Assembly: GCA_964402115.1 (NCBI GenBank)
Contig: CAYOBW010000254.1
Span: 1-10,598 of the forward strand
Direction of reading: 5' to 3'
Source of the DNA: CAYOBW01 sp964402115
GTDB lineage: Bacteria > Verrucomicrobiota > Kiritimatiellia > UBA8416 > CAYOBW01
Length of the DNA: 10,598 nt
In this document: positions 1 through 7,775 of the stretch, one piece after another
Numbering within the stretch: the stretch's first letter is position 1
Layout of the letters: each line of letters starts with the position of its first letter
Translations under genes and position numbers: made by a program
The notes under the pieces: generated by a model
The model's input: only the letters and a program-made list of their open reading frames with translations
The model's database searches: none
What the model was told of the DNA's origin: nothing

Positions 1-27
1 AAAGGCCGGGCCCTATGCTGCCGCGCC

Positions 28-1371
28 ATGCATAACCACGGATCCTTCAGCCCCGCCCGCGCGACGCGCGCTTGCCGCTGGAGCGGCGGCGCGGCAATCG
101 TCAGCGTCGGCTTGCTGTGCGCCTCCTGTCGTCACACGGGCGCAGAGACGACTTTCTACGCGGCGCCGCCCCTGCCGCCGGCTGCGCTGCCGGCTGCCGG
201 CATCTATCCGCAGGGCCGCACGCTCGCCTTCATGGGCTATTCGGGCGACCCCGGACGCGATCTCACCAACGGCTTCACCGTGGCCGGCCCGGTCTATGGC
301 AACCAGGCGCCCTATGTCGGGCGCTGCATTTCCAACCACTGGCCGGTCGTGGCCCACGTCGGCCCGCCCGTCACCTTCCAGGACAAGAACCCCGCCCGCT
401 ACAAGCTGGACGAGCCCGGCCTCCGGCAGACGGTGGCCGCGCAGGTGGACGCGCTGGCCGCGCACCCCGAAATCGCCTGGTGGGCGATTCACCCCGAGGA
501 GCTGCGGCCGTGGCGCGGCGACGAGCTGAAGTACCTGACCATCGTCAGCGACACGATCCGGGCGCACGATCCGCGCAAGCGCCCCGTCTTCCTCTACAAC
601 CCGAATCACCGTGACGCCGGCAGCCTGCGGCCCATAGCGCCGTGGGTGGACGTCGTGGGCAAGGGCTGCTACGTCAACTCCGTCGGCCGCAAGCGCGACC
701 GCGCCTGGGTGCGCTGGAGCATCGAGCAGGAGCTGGCGGCCCTGCGCGCCGCGGGCCGGACCAACGCCATCGCCCTGCTGATGCCCGAGCTGTGCCGCGA
801 CCCGGAGCCGGCCGAAGACGCGGAGATACCCGCCTGGGTGCGTCACGACGTCTACCTGGGGCTGGCCAGCGGCGCGAAAGGCGTGCTGATCTGGTCGCTG
901 TTCCGGCGCGGCGAGGTGCGGCGCACGTGGCGCGCCTGGTACGACGCGTACGCCGGCTGCGGCCGGGAGCTCAACGGGCCGCGCGGCCTGGCGCAGGTGT
1001 TCCTCTTCGGCGCGCCGCGCACCAACCTCGTGGTCCGGCGGCAGGGCGCCGCGGCTGAAGCCCGCGTGCAGCTGGGCGGCGGGGCGGAGCCCGCCACCAC
1101 CAGCGAGCAGGAGCGGGCCGCGCGCGAGGTGCGGCTGCCCGCCTGGACCGCGGCGGAGTACGCGTGGGACCGGAGCCGCTGGCTGTTCATCGTCAACTCC
1201 GCCAACGAGCCCGCCACGTTCACCGTGACGGGCTGGCCGCGCGGCAGCGGGGCCGCCGGGGCCTTCGACGACGCGCCGGTGCCCCTGCCCGCGCGCGCGC
1301 CGCTGGCCGTCAACCTGCCGGCCTATGGCGTGGCCGGCATCAAGTTCTCGGCCCAACCGCGGACGCCCTGA
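28..1371 (+). CDS. Putative lipoprotein/exported protein with TIM-barrel glycoside-hydrolase-like fold
   Basis: A 447-residue protein that I cannot assign to a named family. The N-terminus has an arginine-rich n-region (R11, R14, R17), a short hydrophobic core (about 20-33) and Cys34. The residues just before Cys34 (Cys-Ala-Ser) make an imperfect lipobox, so it may be a lipoprotein or otherwise exported. The middle looks like a (beta/alpha)8 barrel: a Trp-Trp-Ala-Ile-His-Pro-Glu-Glu strand end (151-158), a Leu-Met-Pro-Glu strand end (251-254), and a Gly-Ala-Lys-Gly-Val-Leu-Ile-Trp-Ser segment (282-290) typical of a late barrel strand. E157/E158 and E254 could be an acid/base and nucleophile pair; this is inference. 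The last ~65 residues look like a small beta-domain. No Shine-Dalgarno site is visible, and the frame is open leftward to the window edge, so the start is uncertain. It is probably separate from the downstream genes, which have their own promoter. Confidence 0.7.
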   Translation: MHNHGSFSPARATRACRWSGGAAIVSVGLLCASCRHTGAETTFYAAPPLPPAALPAAGIYPQGRTLAFMGYSGDPGRDLTNGFTVAGPVYGNQAPYVGRCISNHWPVVAHVGPPVTFQDKNPARYKLDEPGLRQTVAAQVDALAAHPEIAWWAIHPEELRPWRGDELKYLTIVSDTIRAHDPRKRPVFLYNPNHRDAGSLRPIAPWVDVVGKGCYVNSVGRKRDRAWVRWSIEQELAALRAAGRTNAIALLMPELCRDPEPAEDAEIPAWVRHDVYLGLASGAKGVLIWSLFRRGEVRRTWRAWYDAYAGCGRELNGPRGLAQVFLFGAPRTNLVVRRQGAAAEARVQLGGGAEPATTSEQERAAREVRLPAWTAAEYAWDRSRWLFIVNSANEPATFTVTGWPRGSGAAGAFDDAPVPLPARAPLAVNLPAYGVAGIKFSAQPRTP

Positions 1372-1381
1372 GCGGTTTGAT

Positions 1382-1409
1382 TTGACCTCTGTCGCCGTGC
1401 ACGTATGAT
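1382..1409 (+). promoter_or_regulatory. Sigma70-type promoter for the dehydrogenase operon
   Basis: TTGACC at 1382-1387 and TATGAT at 1404-1409 are 16 nt apart, each one mismatch from the -35 and -10 consensus. The site sits just after the upstream stop codon. Transcription would begin near 1416, giving a leader of about 80 nt before the ATG at 1496. No convincing operator palindrome was found beside it; TCAGGAG occurs twice in the leader (1444-1450 and 1482-1488), the second copy containing the ribosome site. Confidence 0.6.
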
Positions 1410-1483
1410 TCCCCCGGTCCGGTCAAGCGGTCTCTGTCCATAATCAGGAGCTGCAGGGAAAGGACGAACGGACGGTTGACTTC

Positions 1484-1488
1484 AGGAG
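1484..1488 (+). promoter_or_regulatory. Shine-Dalgarno site of the sorbose-phosphate-reductase-like gene
   Basis: AGGAG lies 7 nt before the ATG at 1496, which fixes that start codon. It is the best ribosome-binding site on the + strand of this window. Confidence 0.7.
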
Positions 1489-1495
1489 TAAGTAC

Positions 1496-2770
1496 ATGAA
1501 AACGATTGCGTTGCGCCTCTATGGCGCGAAGGATTTGCGGCTGGAGTCGTTCGAGCTCCCGCCGCTGAAGGACGACGAAATCCTGGCCGATATCGTGTCG
1601 GACAGCGTCTGCATGTCCTCCCACAAAGCCACCGAGCAGGGGACCGAGCACAAGCGGGTGCCGGCGGACATCGCGCAGAACCCGATCATCCTCGGCCACG
1701 AGTTCTGCGGCACGCTGCTCGAGGTGGGCAAGCGCTGGCAGGGCAAGTTCCAGAAGGGTCAGCGCTACAGCATCCAGCCGGCCCTGAACATCCCGGGGCG
1801 GGAAATGGAGGCGCCCGGCTATTCGTTCCGCTACATCGGCGGCACGGCGACGCGCATCATCATCCCGCGGGAAGTCATGGAGCTCGACTGCCTCCTGCCT
1901 TACAGCGGCGATGCGTTCTTCAAGGCCTCGCTGGCCGAGCCGGTTTCGTGCATCATCGGCGCCTTCAACGCCCAGTACCACTTCAAGCCCGGCGAGTACG
2001 TCCACCAGATGGGCATCGTGGCGGGCGGCGCCATGGCCCTGCTGGCGGGCGCCGGCCCCATGGGCCTCGGCGCGATCGACTACACGCTGAACGGGCCGCG
2101 CCAGCCGCGGCTGCTGGTTGTGACCGACATCGATCAGGCCCGGCTGGACCGCGCCGCCGCCCTCTTCCCGCCGGCGCTGGGCGCGGCGCGCGGCGTGGAA
2201 CTGGTCTACCTGAACACGGCCGGCGCCCAGGCGCTCGAAGCGCTCAAGGCCCTCACCCAGGGCCGGGGCTACGACGACGTCTTCGTCTTCGCGCCCGTGG
2301 CCCCGCTGATCGAACAGGGCTCGCGGCTGCTGGGCTACAACGGCTGCCTGAACTTCTTCGCCGGGCCGTCGCGAAGCGATTTCATGGCCTCGATCAACTT
2401 CTACGACGTGCACTACAGCGGCCACCACCTCGCGGGCTCGTCGGGCGGCAACACCGACGACTTGCGCGCGTCGCTGGACCTGATGAGCCGCGGGACGCTG
2501 AACCCGGCGGTGATGATCACCCACGTCGGCGGCATCGACAGCGCCGCGCAGACGGTGCTCGATCTGCCGAAGATCCCGGGCGGCAAGAAGCTGATCTACA
2601 CGCCCATCGCCCTGCCGCTCACCGCGATCGACGACTTCGCCCAGCTGGGCGGGAAGGACCCGATGTTCGCGGAGCTGGCCCGCATCACGGCCGCGCACAA
2701 CGGCCTCTGGTCCACGGCCGCCGAACAGTACCTGCTCGCCCACGCCAAACCCCACGCCATCGGAGCCTGA
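1496..2770 (+). CDS. Zinc-binding alcohol dehydrogenase, L-sorbose-1-phosphate reductase (SorE)-like
   Basis: A 424-residue medium-chain dehydrogenase. Likely catalytic zinc ligands are Cys39, the Gly-His-Glu motif with H68/E69, and E148 in Leu-Ala-Glu-Pro. The Rossmann domain starts with Gly-Ala-Gly-Pro-Met-Gly (185-190), and Asp211 at the end of the second strand favours NAD(H). The four-cysteine structural-zinc lobe of classical alcohol dehydrogenases is absent; the region around 90-105 is Pro/Gly-rich instead. The layout and the long C-terminus match the SorE-type group, which reduces L-sorbose 1-phosphate to glucitol 6-phosphate. The next gene, 4 nt downstream, resembles the enzyme that takes glucitol 6-phosphate to fructose 6-phosphate, which supports this reading. 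The exact substrate could be another ketose or polyol phosphate. Expected location is the cytoplasm. Confidence 0.8.
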   Translation: MKTIALRLYGAKDLRLESFELPPLKDDEILADIVSDSVCMSSHKATEQGTEHKRVPADIAQNPIILGHEFCGTLLEVGKRWQGKFQKGQRYSIQPALNIPGREMEAPGYSFRYIGGTATRIIIPREVMELDCLLPYSGDAFFKASLAEPVSCIIGAFNAQYHFKPGEYVHQMGIVAGGAMALLAGAGPMGLGAIDYTLNGPRQPRLLVVTDIDQARLDRAAALFPPALGAARGVELVYLNTAGAQALEALKALTQGRGYDDVFVFAPVAPLIEQGSRLLGYNGCLNFFAGPSRSDFMASINFYDVHYSGHHLAGSSGGNTDDLRASLDLMSRGTLNPAVMITHVGGIDSAAQTVLDLPKIPGGKKLIYTPIALPLTAIDDFAQLGGKDPMFAELARITAAHNGLWSTAAEQYLLAHAKPHAIGA

Positions 2771-2774
2771 CAGC

Positions 2775-3854
<1,080 letters not shown>

Positions 3855-3861
3855 AGGGATC

Positions 3862-4167
3862 ATGCCGAAACTGTATGAGTATTTCGGGTTGATCGTGCTG
3901 TTCTACTCGAACGAGCACGAACCTGTTCATGTGCACGGGATGTACCAGGGTCGCGAGTGCAGAGCCGAACTTCTGGTCAGGGATGGACGCGTCGTTGGGA
4001 TCCGACTCGGCAAGGTCAAAGGCCGGCAACCCTTGACCCCAAGACGGATGGCGGACTTTGAACGGCTGGTTCGGCACCACGCGGACGACATCGTACGAAA
4101 GTGGATTGATTACTTCGTCTTGCATCGGGAAATAGCCTCTGAAGTCATCACCAGGAAGCTGAGATGA
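3862..4167 (+). CDS. DUF4160 family small protein
   Basis: A 101-residue protein. The N-terminal aromatic strands followed by His-Glu-Pro-Val-His-Val-His (residues 19-25) are the hallmark of DUF4160, whose usual form is HEPPHIH. The C-terminal half shows the usual helical region ending in Lys-Trp-x-x-Tyr-Phe. The function is not established; members often lie next to DUF2442 proteins, as here, and the pair has a toxin-antitoxin-like look, but that is inference. It starts 7 nt after the SDR stop, with AAGGGA just before the ATG, and overlaps the next gene by ATGA. Codon and base use are visibly less GC-rich than in the dehydrogenase genes, suggesting separate acquisition. Confidence 0.82.
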   Translation: MPKLYEYFGLIVLFYSNEHEPVHVHGMYQGRECRAELLVRDGRVVGIRLGKVKGRQPLTPRRMADFERLVRHHADDIVRKWIDYFVLHREIASEVITRKLR

Positions 4168-4490
4168 GCCTGAAACTGGGCGTTGCAGTGGGCGTTGAGA
4201 AGGCCGAATGCCTTGGGGGGTTTCGCATCCGACTGTCTTTCACGGACGGCCACGACACGACGGTGGACTTCGGCCCCTTTCTTCGTCGGTCGGAGCACCC
4301 CCAGGTTCGCCGGTTCCTAAAGCCGAACGCGTTCAGGCAATACCGCATAGAATACGGGAATCTCGTCTGGGGTGATTACGCGCTGTGTTTCCCCGTCGCC
4401 GATCTGTACGAGGGCGTCATTGGCCAACCTGAATCGGCAGAGCAACCGCTGAGTCGCGTTGCCGAAGGTCGCGCAGAATACGGACGCTAA
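4164..4490 (+). CDS. DUF2442 family small protein
   Basis: A 108-residue protein. The Phe-Thr-Asp-Gly strand pair, a Val-Asp-Phe-Gly-Pro-Phe-Leu turn, the Phe-Arg-Gln-Tyr-Arg-Ile-Glu-Tyr-Gly stretch and Leu-Val-Trp-Gly-Asp-Tyr-Ala-Leu-Cys-Phe-Pro are the recurring DUF2442 pattern (usual form: a short beta domain ending in W-x-D-x-x-D/C-F-x-x-D-x-L-Y). The C-terminal ~20 residues lie beyond the conserved core. The start codon overlaps the stop of the DUF4160 gene (ATGA at 4164-4167), so translation is probably coupled. The function is unknown; a partner or antitoxin-like role to DUF4160 is possible. It is the last gene of the + strand unit and faces gpsA tail to tail. Confidence 0.8.
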   Translation: MSLKLGVAVGVEKAECLGGFRIRLSFTDGHDTTVDFGPFLRRSEHPQVRRFLKPNAFRQYRIEYGNLVWGDYALCFPVADLYEGVIGQPESAEQPLSRVAEGRAEYGR

Positions 4491-4566
4491 CGAGTTCCGC
4501 TGTGCCCAGTGCCGCCAATCCCCGGCAGGCGCGCTGTCCCGTGTCCGGCCAGGCGTACGCGCGACT

Positions 4567-4590
4567 GCGGAGCGAAGGGGGACGCTCCGC
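4567..4590. terminator. Perfect 8-bp hairpin in the convergent intergenic region
   Basis: GCGGAGCG (4567-4574) and CGCTCCGC (4583-4590) pair perfectly around an 8-nt loop. It lies between the ends of two convergent transcription units, so a stopping or RNA-stabilising role in either direction is plausible. There is no T-run on either strand, so it is not a textbook intrinsic terminator, and it could instead be a dispersed palindromic repeat. Confidence 0.4.
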
Positions 4591-4614
4591 GTGCCGTGCC
4601 CCCCAAGGCGGCCT

Positions 4615-4653
4615 CGCGACTTCAAGCCGGCCTCATTCCGGCTTGAAGTCGCG
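4615..4653. terminator. Perfect 16-bp inverted repeat at the gpsA stop codon
   Basis: The arms 4615-4630 (CGCGACTTCAAGCCGG) and 4638-4653 (CCGGCTTGAAGTCGCG) pair perfectly with a 7-nt loop (4631-4637) that contains the gpsA stop codon. The right arm encodes the last residues of GpsA. The position between convergent genes suggests a bidirectional transcription stop, although no T-tract follows on either strand. Confidence 0.55.
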
Positions 4654-5619
4654 GGAGAGCAGCGCCTGCACGGCGTCGCGCGGGGCCTTGCCCGCGTGGA
4701 GAACGGCGCAGACCTCCTCCATGATCGGCACGTCGACGCCCTGCTCCCGCGCCAGCGCCGTTGCGCTGGCCGCGTTGTAGACCCCCTCGGCGACCTGTTG
4801 CATGCCGCCGAGAATCTGCGCCAGCGTTTCACCCCGGCCCAGCCGCTCGCCGACGCTGCGGTTGCGGCTGTGGCGGCTGGTGCAGGTCACGATCAGGTCC
4901 CCCATGCCGCTGAGCCCGGCAAACGTGGCGGGGCTGGCCCCGAGCGCGCAGCCGAGCCGCGACATCTCCACGAGCCCCCGCGTGATCAGCGCCGCGCGCG
5001 TGTTGTCGCCGAACCCGAGGCCGTCGCTGACGCCCACGCCGAGCGCGATGACGTTCTTGAGCGCCCCGCCCAGCTCGACGCCCGGGACGTCGTCGGACGT
5101 GTACACGCGGAAACGCCGGTTGGCAAACGCCTGCTGCAGCGCGGCGCTGAGGGCGGCATCCGGCGAGGCCACGACCACCGCGGTGGGAATCTGCCGGGCC
5201 ACCTCCTCGGCATGGCTGGGACCGGACAGCGCGGCGATGGGATGCCGGTCCAGTTGGGCCGCCGCCACCTCGGTCATGCGCTGGTGCGTGGTCGCATCGA
5301 GGCCCTTCGTCACGCTGACGACGAGCGCGCCGGGCGGAATCAAGGCGCGAAAGGCAGCCGTGACGGCCGCGAAGTAGCGGCTGGGCACGGCCAGCACGAC
5401 GAGCTCGGCGCCGGCGACCGCGGCGGCCGGGTCGGCCGTCCAGCCCAGCTCGCCGGGCAGCGCGACGCCCGGCAGATAGCGCGGGTTGACGCGCGTGGCG
5501 CGCACCTCCTCGATGTAGTCGGCAAAGGGGCCCCACAAGGTCACGGCGTGGCCATTGGCGTGCAGCACCAGGCCCAGCGCCGTCCCCCAGCCGCCATCGC
5601 CCAGGATGGCTGCTTTCAC
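4633..5619 (-). CDS. gpsA: NAD(P)H-dependent glycerol-3-phosphate dehydrogenase
   Basis: GpsA reduces dihydroxyacetone phosphate to sn-glycerol 3-phosphate for phospholipid synthesis in the cytoplasm. The 328 residues are the normal length. Visible motifs are the N-terminal dinucleotide loop Gly-Asp-Gly-Gly-Trp-Gly (7-12), Val-Thr-Lys-Gly (103-106), Ser-Gly-Pro-Ser-His-Ala-Glu-Glu (132-139), catalytic Lys188 in Ala-Leu-Lys-Asn-Val, the Gly-Leu-Ser-Gly-Met-Gly-Asp loop (235-241) and Ser-Arg-Asn-Arg (251-254). The start is GTG at 5619, chosen because it places the glycine loop at the usual distance from the N-terminus and because GGAGGT (minus strand, 5626-5631) lies 6 nt before it. It overlaps the plsY stop by GTGA, indicating translational coupling with the enzyme that uses its product. 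The 3' end forms one arm of a hairpin. Confidence 0.96.
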   Translation of the reverse strand: MKAAILGDGGWGTALGLVLHANGHAVTLWGPFADYIEEVRATRVNPRYLPGVALPGELGWTADPAAAVAGAELVVLAVPSRYFAAVTAAFRALIPPGALVVSVTKGLDATTHQRMTEVAAAQLDRHPIAALSGPSHAEEVARQIPTAVVVASPDAALSAALQQAFANRRFRVYTSDDVPGVELGGALKNVIALGVGVSDGLGFGDNTRAALITRGLVEMSRLGCALGASPATFAGLSGMGDLIVTCTSRHSRNRSVGERLGRGETLAQILGGMQQVAEGVYNAASATALAREQGVDVPIMEEVCAVLHAGKAPRDAVQALLSRDFKPE

Positions 5620-6290
5620 GTGCGCACCTCCGGCGCCGGCCCGGCCGGGGCGGCGGAGTCCGGCTTGCGGCCGAAGCGGTGCTCGGTGCCGTTGCGCAGG
5701 CGCTGGATATTGCCGCGGTGACGCCACACGACGAGCGCGGCGAGCACGGTGAGGGCGGCGGGCAGCAGCAGTCCGTCCTGCCGGTAGAGCCACCAGGCAC
5801 CGCCGGCGGCGCCGAGGGCCGCTCCGATCGAAGCGACGGAGACGTAGCGCGTGAGCGCCACGAGCATGACCCAGACAACCAGGCCCACCGCCATAGCCTG
5901 GGGGGCGACGCCCAGCAGCACGCCGGCGCTGGTGGAAACCCCCTTGCCGCCTTTGAAGCCGAGGTAGATGGGCCAGTTGTGGCCCACGATGGCGAGACAC
6001 CCGCACAGCAGGCCCGCGGCCGCCAGGGCCTGGGCCGGCGCCGGCGCCTCCCAGGGCGCCACATGCATGGCCAGCCAGACAGGCAGCCAGCCCTTCACGG
6101 CATCGCCCGCGAACGTGAACACGCCCAGCCCCTTGCTCACGCTGCGGTAGACGTTGGTGGCGCCGATATTGCCGCTGCCCACGCGCCGGATATCGACCCC
6201 CTTGAGCCGGGAGACCAGCAACCCGATGGGAATCGCCCCCAGCAGATAAGCGAGCAGGCCGCAGAGCGGCCACAGCCAGAAGGGTTTCAT
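5616..6290 (-). CDS. plsY: Glycerol-3-phosphate acyltransferase PlsY
   Basis: PlsY is the membrane enzyme that transfers an acyl group from acyl-phosphate to glycerol 3-phosphate, making lysophosphatidic acid. The 224 residues are a little longer than the usual ~200. The three family motifs are present: Ser-Gly-Asn-Ile-Gly-Ala-Thr-Asn (39-46), Gly-His-Asn-Trp-Pro followed by Gly-Phe-Lys-Gly-Gly-Lys-Gly (103-117), and His-Arg-Gly-Asn-Ile-x-Arg-Leu-x-x-Gly-Thr-Glu (191-203). Several hydrophobic segments (about 4-25, 55-76, 88-108, 120-145, 150-168, 174-190) fit a polytopic inner-membrane protein. The last ~20 residues are Pro/Ala-rich and outside the family core. Its partner gpsA follows with a GTGA overlap, and gcvH lies 35 nt upstream. 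PlsX, the usual acyl-phosphate supplier, is not in the window. Confidence 0.95.
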   Translation of the reverse strand: MKPFWLWPLCGLLAYLLGAIPIGLLVSRLKGVDIRRVGSGNIGATNVYRSVSKGLGVFTFAGDAVKGWLPVWLAMHVAPWEAPAPAQALAAAGLLCGCLAIVGHNWPIYLGFKGGKGVSTSAGVLLGVAPQAMAVGLVVWVMLVALTRYVSVASIGAALGAAGGAWWLYRQDGLLLPAALTVLAALVVWRHRGNIQRLRNGTEHRFGRKPDSAAPAGPAPEVRT

Positions 6291-6325
6291 GCACGCCCTT
6301 TCGCGCAGGAGCCACGCATCCGCCG

Positions 6326-6721
6326 CTACTCTTCCTCTTCTTCCGGAAGCGCCACCTCGTACTCGTCGAAGGCCATCAGGCGCGCGAGATCCTGGATGCG
6401 ATCGGGCTTCATCTCCACCAGCCAGCCGGCGTTGAAGGGATCCTTGTTGATCAGCTCGGGCGAGCCGTGCAGGTCCGTGTTGATGGCCACGATCGTGCCG
6501 GCGACGGGGGCGTGCAGATCGGCCGCGGTCTTGAGGGACTCGATTACGCAGATCTCGTCGCCCGCTTCGTAGTGGTGGTCGTCCGGTTCGGGCAACTCGA
6601 TGTTGACGATATCCGAAAGCTGGTCCTGGAAGTAATCGGTGATACCCACGCGAATACGGTTGCCGTTACGCGACACCCACTCGTGCGAGCTGGTGAATTT
6701 CATCTTAGACGGATCGCTCAT
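6326..6721 (-). CDS. gcvH: Glycine cleavage system H protein
   Basis: GcvH is the lipoyl-carrying protein that shuttles the aminomethyl group between the P, T and L proteins of glycine cleavage. The 131 residues have the normal length. Visible are Ser-Ser-His-Glu-Trp near the N-terminus, Val-Gly-Ile-Thr-Asp-Tyr (25-30), the lipoylation site Glu-Ser-Leu-Lys with K64, and the Ile-Asn-Lys-Asp-Pro-Phe...Gly-Trp-Leu stretch (91-101). The C-terminus ends in an unusual run of glutamates. The start at 6721 is supported by GAGG (minus strand, 6730-6733) 8 nt before it. No gcvT, gcvP or lpd gene is in the window; instead plsY follows after 35 nt, so this is a standalone gcvH probably transcribed with lipid genes. 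A role only as lipoyl donor is possible but unproven. Confidence 0.95.
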   Translation of the reverse strand: MSDPSKMKFTSSHEWVSRNGNRIRVGITDYFQDQLSDIVNIELPEPDDHHYEAGDEICVIESLKTAADLHAPVAGTIVAINTDLHGSPELINKDPFNAGWLVEMKPDRIQDLARLMAFDEYEVALPEEEEE

Positions 6722-6884
6722 ACTTCCAACCTCTGTGTGTCCTGTTCGCGGCCCCGCGGCCGACGGCGCCCGACACCCGGTTCCGAGACGCCCACGGAAA
6801 CGAATACGAATATGCCTGTACTCTTGGCATCCCAAGCGAACGGCGTCAAGCACCTTCTTACCACGCTGAAAGACCGGCGCTCGC
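6722..6884 (-). other. Intergenic region upstream of gcvH
   Basis: 163 nt between the prenyl synthase stop and the gcvH start. It probably carries the gcvH leader. A small perfect hairpin (CTTGG/CCAAG, 6823-6836, 4-nt loop) is present. I found no strong sigma70 promoter, no T-rich terminator, and none of the conserved glycine-riboswitch core. Confidence 0.4.
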
Positions 6885-7775
6885 TCAGTGGGTGCGCTCG
6901 ACGGCGAAACGGGCGATGGCCACGAGCGGTTCCGTTTCGGGCGCGGGCCAGCCGGCCAGCGCTGCGACAGCCCGCTGGACGGCGTCCCGGGCGTGCCGTT
7001 GCGCGGCCGGCACGTCGTATAGCGACAGGCAGGTCAGTTCGCCGGCTGCGTGGGGCGTGCCCTCGGCGCCGTCCAGGATATCGTCGGCGATCTGGAACGC
7101 GAGCCCCAGCTGCAGGCCATACGTGGCCAGGGCGGCGAGCTGCCCGGGGTCGGCGTCGGCGGCGAGCCCGCCCAGCCGGACGGCGGCCACGAAGAGATCG
7201 GCCGTCTTGTGCTGGTGGACGTACGCAATGACGGCGCCGTCGCGCGTGCCGCCGGCGTGCAGGATATCCTCGACCTGTCCGCCCACCACGCCCCGGCTGC
7301 CGGCGGCAAGCGCGAGCTCGCGCACCAGCGCGGCGGGCGGCTGGCGCGCCGCCAGCGGCACGCCCGCCAGCACCTCGAAAGCCAGCGCCTGGAGCGCATC
7401 GCCAGCCAGGATGGCGTACGCCTCGCCGAATTTGCGGTGGGCGGTGAGCAGGCCGCGGCGGTAGTCGTCGTTGTCCATGGCCGGCAGGTCGTCATGCACC
7501 AGGGTGTACGTGTGCAGCAGCTCGACGGCCACGCCCGCCGCCAGCGCCCGGTCCGCCCCGCAGCACGGGTCCCGGCCCGGCGCCGCGGCCGCCACCACCG
7601 CTTCCGCCGCCGCCAGGCAGAGGATGGGCCGCAGCCGCTTGCCGTGCGTAAACACACTGTACCGCATCGCCTCGTGAATCAGCGCCGGACGGGTGTCCGG
7701 CGGCGGCAGGGCCGCGTCAAGCGCCCGGTCCACGAGGCGGCGGCGGTCTTCGAGATACGTTGCCAAGTCGAACAT
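6885..7775 (-). CDS. ispA: Farnesyl-diphosphate-synthase-type short-chain prenyl transferase
   Basis: A trans-isoprenyl diphosphate synthase that condenses IPP with allylic diphosphates, giving precursors of quinones and carrier lipids. The 296 residues match bacterial FPP synthases. Seen are Gly-Lys-Arg-Leu-Arg-Pro (45-50), the first Asp-rich motif with the bacterial two-residue insertion (Asp95-Asp96-Leu-Pro-Ala-Met-Asp101) followed by Arg106-Arg107, Gly-Gln-Val-Glu-Asp (166-170), Lys190-Thr191 and the second motif Asp-Asp-Ile-Leu-Asp (231-235). Tyr90, five residues before the first motif, is as in E. coli IspA and suggests a C15 product. The loop after the second motif is about nine residues shorter than in E. 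coli IspA and lacks its two lysines; Glu246 stands where one would align. The start at 7775 gives the usual N-terminal length; no strong ribosome site is visible. Confidence 0.88.
   Translation of the reverse strand: MFDLATYLEDRRRLVDRALDAALPPPDTRPALIHEAMRYSVFTHGKRLRPILCLAAAEAVVAAAAPGRDPCCGADRALAAGVAVELLHTYTLVHDDLPAMDNDDYRRGLLTAHRKFGEAYAILAGDALQALAFEVLAGVPLAARQPPAALVRELALAAGSRGVVGGQVEDILHAGGTRDGAVIAYVHQHKTADLFVAAVRLGGLAADADPGQLAALATYGLQLGLAFQIADDILDGAEGTPHAAGELTCLSLYDVPAAQRHARDAVQRAVAALAGWPAPETEPLVAIARFAVERTH

Noticed and set aside
13..1356. Minus-strand open frame antisense to the lipoprotein-like gene
   Set aside because: Low-complexity, Arg/Gly/Ala-rich product with no motif; the + strand frame has export-signal and barrel features.
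4459..5721. Plus-strand open frame of 420 codons opposite gpsA
   Set aside because: Antisense shadow; GpsA has every catalytic motif on the other strand.
5620..6315. Upstream continuation of the gpsA frame through plsY
   Set aside because: The frame is merely open; PlsY motifs are in another frame and a good ribosome site marks the GTG at 5619.
6722..6853. N-terminally extended GcvH
   Set aside because: GcvH normally starts a few residues before the His-Glu-Trp motif, and GAGG is well placed for the start at 6721.
6722..6884. Glycine riboswitch upstream of gcvH
   Set aside because: The conserved aptamer core motifs are not present on the minus strand.
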